From assembly GCA_030435675.1 (NCBI GenBank), contig CM059623.1, positions 14,941,592-15,005,591 of the forward strand: a DNA stretch of 64,000 bases, in the 5' to 3' direction. Positions 33,318 to 43,600 of the stretch are shown here, piece by piece. The notes beneath the pieces are model-generated. The model was given only the letters and a program-made list of their open reading frames with translations, was not told the DNA's origin and did not search any database. Position 1 is the first letter of the stretch, and each line of letters starts with the position of its first letter. Made by a program: the position numbers and the translations under genes. This DNA comes from Steinernema hermaphroditum. Its lineage: Eukaryota > Nematoda > Chromadorea > Rhabditida > Steinernematidae.

Positions 33318-36300
33318 TGCTGGTGTCAAACTCGCATATCCTTAATGTTGGTCTTCATCAGGTCCCATGAGGTCTCTTAGGATCACCCAGAGTCCGATGT
33401 TTAGACCTTTTTATTCATGAGGCCATTAGTGGCAGAGGAACACTCCCAAACGCTTAAAAATGAGGCGGTCATCCTAGCTGCCGGCCCCGAAATGAAGAGC
33501 AAAAGAAAATTGATCAACGACGGCGGAACAACAATAAAAAAACATCTGCAAGCGATGTTTCGCAAACATTTGTCGTTTCCTCTATCGCAACATCTCCTCC
33601 TTTCCGCTCCATATTCAATGGAGTCGTTCTCCTTTTGCACTTTTGCGGCGGGAAATAACTCCATTGTCGTCTTGGATGGAACGATCGGCGCTGCCAACGC
33701 CGATCCTAGGTGCGATGGTGGCTCTCTTTGATCAGTCATGTTGTGAGGGTTGTCCTGTTCGTGGCCCTTTTGGAATTGTCTCAGTGACTGGATTTTCAGA
33801 GTACTCCGTATTCTCCACGACTGAAGTCGACGTCTCTGAGCGCTGTTTGCAAGCAAAAGTAAGTATTGCAATGTAGTGAGGTGCTAAACTGTGGGCGAGA
33901 CCAGTCTGAATTCCTCAGTTCTCTATTTCCATGCTTAATTCTCGCCAAATAAAACTGAACGGAGCCTAGTTCGCTAAGTTTTAATCGACGATCACATATC
34001 AGAGTGCTAAATGAAACAGCTCACCTCTACATCCGGGTCCCGACATAATCGTCTCAATTTTTCTTGCCCAGAGCATTGCCTCTTTACCTCTGACAGCCCA
34101 GGTACCCTCGGCGTGCGGTCAAAATGGCCCAAAGAAGAATCGCCAAAAATGGCAAATGTTGTTCATGTTTCAATAAAAATTCGGTTGTCCCGCTACCACT
34201 TTCGGTGCATCTTGCTCAATTTTAGCCACCGAACGGTATCGCTTTGTGTGCAGGAAAGTGCTTCCCAGTGGAGGTGAGAAAAGAAGGCGCAAGAAAAGAA
34301 AGAGCAAGAGAAGAACGATCTGAAGATCGTCCAGCTGTGTCATAAAAAAGCGCCTCTGACATTCGAATCTTGCGCAGAACGCTGAAAAGATCTGAGGTGA
34401 GAAGTTTTTTGTGGCCCTAATATCAACACTGACGATGAGCTCTTTAGAACGCCCACTCCTCCTAGAAAATCGATCTGATTTGGCGATGCCCATGGCTAAG
34501 AAGTATATTTATTTTTATGTTGCTTTTAATCATGTTGTTTAATCCGCATTTCATTTCTTTTGTTTGAGCAATAAATGCAGCTGATTAATTTGTGAGTGGA
34601 GCATCATTTACATGACATTTTGGACATTGACATATTTGCATTCAGCGGCAATGGCCTCGAAGATGGACGCAGGGCGAGGCTGAAGTTCGCAGAGATTGGC
34701 AAGGATGAAAGCGTGATGGAAGGCGAAGGGGTTCTGAAAATCATCTCTAGATGGGTCCTTTTGGGACAGGCCTACTTGGCTGAAACTGAGACAGTGTTTG
34801 TCGAAGAACTTGACGACTTGGCTGTGGCACTTCTTTTGTGAAATCTTCAGAGGGCGGACAGAGACCACTTCGGACAGAAGAAGGGGGTCCGAGCCGAGGA
34901 CTCTCGACGCGATCGAGCGGTAGAGGTTCGCCACTCGCTCGCGTTTCTATAGACGAATTCTAAAGGATCAAGAAGAAGGATGTTGACCTCTTTGGTGTCG
35001 CGGAGCTCCTTCTGGAACGTTTCTCTGGCCTCCTCGGTCTTAGCGAGACGAATCTTTTTCTCCAGCTCTCTCAGAGGGATGTCCTGGACGGCCCAGGAGC
35101 TCTTGGGTTCCACGAATTCTGGATCCTCGGATCCGTCGCAGCGGTCGCCCTGGAAGTCGCCAACGGCCTCCGTGAGGAAGTCGAAGTCGCCGTACTTCGA
35201 CACGTGACTCTTCGTCGTCGCCACCTTTGTGTCGGAGAACTGAGTACGTAGTGTCTCCTTGTTCGCCTGATTCTGAACTCCTCCCGTTACTCAAACCCGG
35301 ATCCTACCGTATACCTGCTCGGAGTCATGCATCCAGTTGACGGAGAACTCGTCTCCCAGGCAGGGAAGATCGCCTTCGTCGCAGTAACATCCCCACGAGC
35401 TCTCGTCGGGATTCGAGGCCGTCATTGCGTAGACTAAAAAGTACGGTAGATCGTAGAGCTACAGTAGGGCCTACCGTTTCGGTCGGTGGGGAAGTCGTCG
35501 AACATCGATCCGCTCACACAGGCCTCAAGATAGAAGACGAGTTTCGAGTAGGTCTTCCGGGTGTGCATGCAGTGGAGGGCGTCCCAAAGGTCTTCCTTCG
35601 TCAGCTGGAAGGGTCTCTTAGAAGAAGCTAGGATTTTTCTCCTACCGGGTCTCCAGCGGGCATCCCGACGATTCCCGTGGCACCGTGATCGGCGTAGTAG
35701 ACGAAGACATGGTCATTGGGGCCACTAGAAGAATAGTCAAGCCTAGGCCTACATCAAGATACCTCTCGATGACTCGTCCGTTTCCTCTTCCTTCGACGGC
35801 GCTCTTGTTTCCCTTCAAGACACTCAGAAACACCTCGGCGTTAACATCGTCTCCTTTGTAGTCGATCTGGACACCGCTGTAGACGTCAACCCTCTTGGGC
35901 GAGTTGAAGATCTGGCCGGGGAAGGGATTCCCCTCGGCGTAGGCGATGTCGTCGAACATCATGGTGACGATATTGTCGGCGGGGACGCCGTGCTTCCGGA
36001 GGATCTGGTAGGCGTGACACACGTCCGCCTGGTGCCGATAGTTGTACCAGCCGTTGGATCCGGCAATCAGCAGTGCCCACTTCTTCGGGGCGCCGTCGAC
36101 GGGGGCGCTGCGGGTGGCGGAGATGGCCATGAAGGCAAGGACGAGGAGGTGGAGAAGACGATGCATCGTCGGTGGATGAGGATTACCTCGATCTGACGCT
36201 TTCTTTTGTATCGACTATGGTTTACCTCAGATACACAAGAAACAGAGTGATAAGAAGTCTCTCTGTGTCACAAAGGCGCACAACAAAATGTGTAAACAAA

Positions 36301-36420
36301 CACCTCTGCTTGCCATGTAGGGAAACAACTGCGAAGTCAGCCTTTCCTTGTCAGTGGAGAGGATACGGTGGCGGTCGGTGCTGTATGATTGTTGGCTTTG
36401 GTTAAGTATGCATATGTAAG
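33318..36420 (-). repeat. Right arm of ~3.1-kb inverted duplication
   Basis: Reverse complement of 27290-30388, indel-free over the central ~2.8 kb. The inner boundary is where TTTGACACCAGCA (minus strand, about 33330-33318) stops matching the left arm. The outer boundary lies at about 36420, where matching ends after TATGCATATGTAA. Confidence 0.97.
34608..36166 (-). CDS. Legumain-like asparaginyl endopeptidase, right copy
   Basis: Mirror image of the gene at 27540-29098 (position x maps to 63706-x), with the same seven exons, the same introns and an identical 437-residue translation by comparison of all frames. Signal peptide, catalytic His (ADHGATG) and catalytic Cys (EACVSGS) are all present, so both copies look functional. 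The two genes are convergent across PAF1: the left is transcribed rightward and the right leftward. About 250 bp of upstream sequence is shared (to 36420), after which the flanks differ, so regulation may differ only by distal elements. Confidence 0.95.
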
Positions 36421-36720
36421 CTTTCGTACTTCGTTCTTTCAGAGACGTCTTTCAACGGGATTTCCAACGGCCTGATAGGGAGCAGGGCTGTGCAGGGCAG
36501 AGTTTTTGCGGTCGTGGGTCTTCCCCTCTGCAAAAAAAAAACGGGGGCATCCTTATAGTCACACATTCCACATTTTATCGACAAAAGAGAAAATCACTTC
36601 CCTCTGTAAGATACAAATCGACATTGCTTGATCTGTGATTTTCACACATTATTTCATTAGCAAATCACTATTACTCTTGTATACATATGTCGTTCTCTGT
36701 CGTGCACAGACCTATCCATC

Positions 36721-37575
36721 ATGGATTGTGTCCCCCGTCTCTTCATCGACTGCGTAATCTCATTGATCGACGAGCTCAATGAATTCCAATTTCTCTCCAA
36801 CCCTCTCTGGAGATCTATCGCCACCACCTACAAAGACAAACGACAATACTTCCTTCTTTGTTTGAAGCCTCGTCCAGATCAGAAATATTACTATTCACTT
36901 GGTCTGTGGTCGGATGCAGACGAAAATCTCATTTCTTACCATTCTATTGAAGAAGTTTTTCGCTTGGATCGTCGATATGCCCGGGTTTACGGTGTGAAAC
37001 TTGTCGATGATACACCAGGACGACCACCATTTGTCTGCTCCCACGATGAATATAAACAGCTTGTGAAGCTCTTCATAACTCAATTCACACACGAAGGAGT
37101 CGAATACACGGAAATTTGCTATCCAACGTGTGATCTCTTGCAAGAAGTCCACCAAAAGCTGTACTTTTCAGTCATAAAGTTAGAATTCCTTTCCGAGTTA
37201 TCAGCCCGTTTCCTATCCGATCAAATCCAGAACAACTCGCACATACATACGATCGAACTGAAAGGAGACTGGCCGGAGGATATCAAAGATCCGATGGAGA
37301 ACTTCATGCTGAGACGTGTACATCGTGTGCTAGAACTAGGAAATTCAAATTTTTCCTTTACTTTGGAGTTGATCGAGCGCGTCTTGAACGACTGGAAGAG
37401 CCATAGTCCTCCAGTGGACTTTTACGTTGTATTTCGGCCAAGTTTTCATGTCTTAGACCTTCAAAGAGCGATGGAAGTGAAGGTGAGCGATACGACATTC
37501 ATGACACGACACGGTAGCGCCCCGGACCGTCACATGAATGCGACGTATGTTGGTGGACTTTTGTGCATCTTTTAG
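36721..37575 (+). CDS. MxxVP-family protein, paralogue 3
   Basis: Single frame of 284 residues beginning MDCVPRLFIDCVISLIDELN, followed by the family pattern in which a short W-containing motif (PLWRSIATTY) precedes a K-x-R-x-Y-F segment. The latter matches LHIKNRRYF in the 53639-54634 gene. It therefore belongs to the W-containing branch rather than to the 3372/24212 branch. The extreme C-terminus is uncertain: a possible donor (AAGGTGAGC, about 37482) would end the exon early, but no clear downstream exon was found. An AATAAA lies at about 37597. Function unknown. Confidence 0.7.
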   Translation: MDCVPRLFIDCVISLIDELNEFQFLSNPLWRSIATTYKDKRQYFLLCLKPRPDQKYYYSLGLWSDADENLISYHSIEEVFRLDRRYARVYGVKLVDDTPGRPPFVCSHDEYKQLVKLFITQFTHEGVEYTEICYPTCDLLQEVHQKLYFSVIKLEFLSELSARFLSDQIQNNSHIHTIELKGDWPEDIKDPMENFMLRRVHRVLELGNSNFSFTLELIERVLNDWKSHSPPVDFYVVFRPSFHVLDLQRAMEVKVSDTTFMTRHGSAPDRHMNATYVGGLLCIF

Positions 37576-37799
37576 TGATTTTCTGTTATTTTATAATAAA
37601 CCTACCGTTGACAGATTTCTTGTAGGAGATCATTTCATAAGCCTTCGTCATGACGCCATTTGCGCAAAGGCACTCTTCATCAAAGCTGTGCAATCGTCAC
37701 CTTGCACAGAATACAAAACAACATTCATTCGTCGGCAGACCATAGATTTCACTCGATCAAAAGATCTGCTCATCAGCAGTGCTCCTCAAAATCTTATTC

Positions 37800-38008
37800 T
37801 TACGACTTTTCCCGCCTTCAGAGGCAACATAGTCTTCAGCATCGAATGCTATGACCGCCCTAGTCGCCTGAGTCACATCATTAGCGTCGGATGGAATCCG
37901 CAAAAGTCGTGAAGATAGATGCTCTGCCGGCGACCCCGTCTACGCTCGACTGTCTCGTCGCAACGGCGCGAGAGCGGGCAGACGAACAGAGAAAACACTA
38001 GTGCGGAG
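37800..38008 (+). repeat. Dispersed ~208-bp repeat, copy 2
   Basis: Matches the reverse complement of 5843-6050 at roughly 93%. The internal arms ACGACTTTT and AAAAGTCGT are retained. It lies about 225 bp downstream of an MxxVP gene, while copy 1 lies in a CNG intron. Confidence 0.75.
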
Positions 38009-38304
38009 TTCGTGTGATGGTTCAGATTTCGCTGATGAAAAAGCCAGTGGGTTGAGCTCGCTTGAATGTCTCAGCTCTTCCATAACAGAATCGAAATTGT
38101 ATTCAGTTTTTCGCTCACAATGACATGCAGAATTGTCGTCAGTTTAGGGTACCTCGCTGAACGTTGTATCCAATTATAGACACCAAAGCCTTTCGACCAG
38201 AGATGCCGACTCGGGTTCCGGCTCAGCAAATTTCAGATGAGGCGGTGAGTTCAGTGTGATGTTCCCTTGTTAGATATGATATAGCGATATTAAGCACATG
38301 GTTA

Positions 38305-38511
38305 TTAGTTCTTGTTCATCTCGCGCCAGGTTTTCCGAATCGCTGGATCGTTGTGGACTTGTCCCACAATGCAAGTGCAGACTTGTGGAGTGCCACAGAT
38401 ACGTCCATTGTTGATGTTGCGATGGCGCATGCAGGCTATGCAGGGCACGACGTTCCGATCGGGGCTGCAGAACTGGTAAGAAGATGGACGGTTTCCTTTC
38501 TTGTCGCTCAT
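38305..38511 (-). CDS. Small Cys-rich protein, 68 residues
   Basis: Frame of 68 codons plus stop, starting MSDKKGNRPSSYQFCSPDRN. The ATG lies two bases after a consensus acceptor (CTTTTCAGA), the arrangement expected of a spliced-leader addition site, which is the main reason to accept so short a gene. Six cysteines are arranged C-x(8)-C-x(2)-C-x(10)-C-x(6)-C-x-C (CSPDRNVVPCIAC, CGTPQVCTC), which could bind a metal or form disulphides. There is no signal peptide, so a zinc-binding intracellular role is more likely. The C-terminus is hydrophilic (TWREMNKN). Not recognised. Confidence 0.55.
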   Translation of the reverse strand: MSDKKGNRPSSYQFCSPDRNVVPCIACMRHRNINNGRICGTPQVCTCIVGQVHNDPAIRKTWREMNKN

Positions 38512-39744
38512 TCTGAAAAGTAAGAAGTGTAAGGAAGGAAGTAGAAGTAAGGAGTCAGAAGGAGGGTGAATGGCGATAGTGAAGAGGGACTCATCTGAGG
38601 GCTTCTTAAGTATAGCGAAGATCAATGACCTATGGACTGAATTACTAAGTGAAGAACGAATGATCATCATTTCCGGTGATCACTTATCACACAGAATGCG
38701 GAAAGAAAGAATACAATGAAGATCAGCATCGCAAGACGCTCCTGGACACAAAAAGCCGACGGCCATAAGCCGATAAGCAGCTTCACCACTCTGGTGATTC
38801 ATGTCCTTTCGTTGTTATCAGCAATTGCTCTTCTGTTGTTACAAACCGCTCGAAATACACAATTTCCGAAACAATATGCGGAACTTTTCTTTTATTGCTG
38901 TGTATACAAAAACAAAGAGCGAGATCAAATTTGTGCGCTTAGTGTTTTAATCTCTTTTTCGTATTGCTCAATGGTCACTCCTTTATCAGCCTCAGCTCCA
39001 TGCCTCATTACCTCCTGCTTTATCCAAATATGATGTCTGAAACTTACTTCTTTCTACGTCTTCCCCTGTACAGTTTACCACCTAAATATTTCATGGTTCA
39101 ATTCACTTTCAATTTCGAGCACATTCCACATTGACCCTTGTCCTCCGATAGTCTCTTCCGGTCTATGTTGCAAAGTTTGTACGATCTCTTACCCGGTTAC
39201 TATCCACCATTTGACATTTGGCCAATATCAATTTCCGAACACTGGCCGCGTCTATTATTAATTTTCTGCCCATCCGCATTTCGAAATTCTGATTCGGCGT
39301 CATCGAAATGAATTACGACTAATCTTTGATAACAAGAAGCACTCTGTAGCACGCCGAGCGATTAGTGATAACATGAGCAGCTGTTTCAGGCAAAGATGTC
39401 CGTAGCTGTCTAAATATGTAGACAAGATGAAGTATCCAAAATCGGCTAGATGGAGCACCATTCACTTCAAATCTTGTATTATAAATTTTCGTCTTTTAAA
39501 CATAATTGCAAAACAGAAAGTTACCAAAACAGTCGGCCGATAAGAGGCTCCGTGAATTACGCAATGGTCGTTCGATCCACACCAAATAGTTGAGGGCGGA
39601 CCCTAACATCCCTTTGGCAGGCAAACACCCTAAGTGTGTATCATTTGTACGATGCTTATGCGCGTGTGTCCCGAATAAACAAGTGGTCACCTCAACTTAA
39701 TTTCAAGAATATCACGCAAATTTCCTGTTTCCGTTTTAGGAACA
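38512..39744. other. Intergenic region
   Basis: A plus-strand frame at 38716-39033 (105 codons) contains a hydrophobic stretch (VIHVLSLLSAIALLLLQTA), but I see no splice or homology support. The remainder to 39744 is AT-rich with nothing recognised. An acceptor-like CCGTTTTAG precedes the next gene. Confidence 0.4.
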
Positions 39745-40483
39745 ATGGTCAGTTATAGCTACGGCTCTAATTCCGATTGTGAGGACGATAACTACGATTG
39801 TAATGATGACAACTACGACTGTGAGGACGATAACTACAACTGTAACGACGATAACGATAATTATGAGGATGGTAACTGCGACAACAACTACCAAAATTGC
39901 GACTATTCCCAATGCGGAAATCAATCCCAAAACTGGAACAATGGCGCCCAGGGGAACGGAAATCAAGGAATGTCAGGTAATACGTCTTCGATCACTTCTT
40001 CTTACAAGAAACATTACTTTTACAGCACCTCATTAACAAGAATATTTCCGATTTTTGACATTTCGCTTTCAGAGCAATGCAGAATAATGATTGAAACTGA
40101 GCGCCGGGATGCTTTTCGGCAAATAAGCGAGCTACGGACAACTTATAATAAACTACTCCTTTATTCCGCGATTTTCTTTTTTGTGGCATTCTTTATAATG
40201 ATCATCTGGCTCAATTCTTCATGTGGCCCCCCAGAGATGACAGATGAGCAGCTGCACACAATGGAGAAGTGTATCGAGGATGTACGGCGCATTTATGTAT
40301 AGTTTTCTGGATCTGTAATGTTTATTTATTTGTTCCTTGCAGGCTAAGCAGGTGACCGTCGTCACATATGACCACATCGTCGAGAAAAACATCGGTCGCG
40401 CGTGCGAACATGGCGATATTGCTGCGCTCTATAATATCTTACAGCATTATCAGCGAATCGTTTGTTCGAATAATAAAAAATGA
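39745..40483 (+). CDS. Acidic Asp/Asn/Tyr/Cys-repeat single-pass membrane protein
   Basis: Three exons (39745-39976, 40073-40296, 40343-40483) sum to 597 nt, 198 residues. Residues 8-55 form imperfect repeats of D-D-N-Y-x-C (for example DDNYDCNDDNYDCEDDNYNC), then a Gln/Asn/Gly-rich linker. After the first intron come a charged helix (ETERRDAFRQISELRTTY), a transmembrane segment at about 104-124 (LLLYSAIFFFVAFFIMIIWL) and a C-terminal helical tail ending IVCSNNKK. There is no classical signal peptide. If the splice at 40296 is skipped, a TAG follows at once, so a shorter isoform is possible. The charged helix plus membrane segment plus K-C motif recalls the exon at 58671-58974. Confidence 0.65.
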
Positions 40484-40676
40484 TTGTGTTGTATGATTAT
40501 ATTAAACTATGTTGTTAATGTGTTGGAGTCTCACTCGTGTCGCGATGGCGAGCGGTCGGTCCCTTTTTGTCCATCTTTTCCTTGTGATATCCACACCATT
40601 TGAAACAGTAAATGCTTTACTATCCATAATAATTAGAGGCTCAAACGAAAAATACCCATTTCTCCATAATTACTAC

Positions 40677-43600
40677 TCAGATGTCCACAATAGGCGTGCT
40701 ACAGTAATCTTGCCTGCACATGAGAACAGCGTTCATCCACTGATTCCTCTGGATCTCCTCTTTGAAGGCGATACAGAACCCACTCATCTTGCTCTTCGCA
40801 TATTTCCCTTTTGATCCGTTTGAGGTGAGGAAGAAGGTCAGCGTATGGGGATACGGTGGCTTTCGATCGGTCTCGTGCCCGGTGAACCAGAGCATCTCGT
40901 CGATTACCCAGGTGTTTACTTGTTTCATTGCCTGAAATTAAGGGGCAATAGGGATGGAATTTCTAGAGGATATCACCTTCGAATAGTGGCATACATTCCT
41001 CCCATTCTCCAGCTTGAAAGCGGCAGTCTTGAACGACTTAGATCCAGGCTCAGCCAGCTTGACGTCGTCGGCAAAAGGTCGGAAGTCCTGCTTGCGGAAT
41101 GGGTTCGAATCTTTTCCAAAAAGCAGATAGCAATCTGTCGGATCCCAGTCCATCCATCTCCCAACCACCATCGAATTAAGCGACTCAGAGCTGTTGACCC
41201 TTCTTTGCAGTTGCCCGTTCTTGACCATTTCAAACAAGGCGAAGGTGTCCTCTGGTGCGTTGAAGCCCTTCTTGGTCATCGCAAAGCGACAGACTTCCGA
41301 CGCTGTCCAGTCGGATTGGACGTTGAACGCTTGATTATCCTTGAGGAATAGGTGGATGGGCACTAGGAATCCATCGGCACGAGCTTTGGCAGCTCCAGAA
41401 GATCCGTTCAGCTGCTCCTTCTCCTGGATCCGATCCATCTGACTCTTCGCTATCAGCTCCCTGTCGGTAACGCCAAACACTTCCGCGTAGTTCAAGATCA
41501 AATCCCTGATTACAGTAATCTGCCTGGCCGCCTTGTTGTATGTGTCTATGGACACCGTCTCGTCGTCTTTGTCCACGCGGAACAGTGTGGGACCGAAGAT
41601 CTTGGCGATGTTCTCGATAGTGGCCAGGTTCACGTTGCAGTGCTCGGTGACGTCCTTTAGATGGTCTAGAAGTTTTCTGAGGGTACAGTAGTGAACGTTG
41701 GGAAGACGCCGAAGGGTGCTCTGGTAGGCAAGGAGCTTCTCGGTTAGGTCGCAGTCAGGGCCGTATTCGGAGATGTCGAAAAGATCGTCGTGGATGTCGC
41801 CAAGGATGAGAGGCCGATTGAGTTGGCGGAAGAACGAGCGTAGGACGTCGGCTACGGTGTTTACTGTCTCTTCGGAAGGGTTGGTAAGGTGGACGTTTAC
41901 GGGGTCTAAAATAAATGAGATAAGGGAATAACAGGGACGTCGGTTATGATCTACTAATTAAGTACACCTAATTTTTCACTATTCGCGTATTCATCGAGGT
42001 GGCATATTTGATGTTTAGCTTAGACTACAACCGAATTTTGTGCATTTATCATAACCAAAAAGACCCGGACTTTTAGATGAGTTCGTCCTTTTCGTTCGTC
42101 CAGTTTGAACAATGACCATCTAAGGAAAGATGAACGGGTAAACCACCAAATTGTGGCTGAGTTTAACTGATCGATCTAATCCGCCACGGCATATATGGCT
42201 GAAGCTGTGCTCTTCAGAAGACCCACTTTCAGAGACTTTCAGATCATCTTCTGTATACGGGCAGAGATGGGCAACGGCTCACAAGGGAACCGCCCGAAGT
42301 GTGACACTCCGATTTCGCTGAAAATTTGTGGGTGTATAGCGCAGCCCGGGACTAAGAAAACGCACATAGTTTGATCGGTGCGAAATTACACCAAGGTACC
42401 TAAAAGAGGTCTTTTTGACGAACTGATTAGTATATAAGCGCTAGAATACTCTACACCGTAGGTGTCTCTATGGCTCATTGGAAACACTCTTTGCCAGCAA
42501 AAGTTCGACGTGGGTTCGAACCCCCGCACTGCCAAATGTTTTTGAAGTCTTTGTTCATGCCCCTGACGTAGTGTACATAACCTACAAAACGTTTCTGCTG
42601 GTAAACTAGCAGTAATAGGCGCGCCTCCCTTAGAGTTTCAAGTGTCCCGTCACGAAACCCCTGATTGACGCGCGTTCGCGTGCGAAAGGACCACACACGG
42701 TGTCGGGGATCGGAAACTATACTAGAGCCTATTACTGCTAGTTTACCAGCAGAAACGTTTTGAGCCATAGAGACACCTACGGTATAGGGTACTCTAGCGC
42801 TTATATGCTAATCAGTCCGTCAAAAAGACCTCTTTTAGGTACCTTGGTGTAATTTCGCACCGATCAAACTATGTGCGTTTTCTTAGTCCCGGGCTGCGCT
42901 ATACACCCACAAATTTTCAGCGAAATCGGAGTGTCACACTTCGGGCGGTTCCCTTGTCAGCCGATCCGTCAACCGGTTGAACGGCTGACGGCTGGCAATC
43001 CGTCAGCCGTTCAACCGGTTGGCCAGCCGACGGCTCAGCCGTTGAGCCGATCACCCGTCGGCATTAGGGTTGTCGAATATTCGAAAATCCTCGAATATCG
43101 AATCGAATCGAATATTCGATATTCGAAGATCTTCGAATATCGAATCGAATCGAATATTCGATATTCGAAGGTTCGAATCGAATCGAATCGAATTTTTTTT
43201 TTATTTTTTTCTGAATTTTTTTAGAGTCCTATTTCTGGCCTTTTTAAGTACCGCTGTAGACGGAGGTTTTCCAACTCATGGCAAATCAAAGTGAGCATAG
43301 AAGAGTGGTTCTGCACAGAGTGTGCGCAGAAGAGAACGGCAAGAGTGTACTTCACTTTTACCATTCTATGTTTTGTCGCCACAACCAAGCTGCGTCCTTC
43401 TGCTCTTTCTCCCTTTCTTATTAGCTGGTGTATTCTAAGCCAGCATTCTACGTGTCTTTTGCAATAAAGACTGCAGCGATTGGTTTCACCTAGTATCTCC
43501 ACCTAGTGAGCAACTGTAGCGTGGTACCTAAGAGACAGCGGGAAATGACACTATGTTTTCTATTGGGTTGGAACATTGAAAATGGGACACATGGAAAACA

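Noticed and set aside
42480..42535. A functional tRNA in the foldback loop
   Set aside because: B box is good but the acceptor and anticodon stems do not pair, and the sequence is part of an inverted-repeat element.
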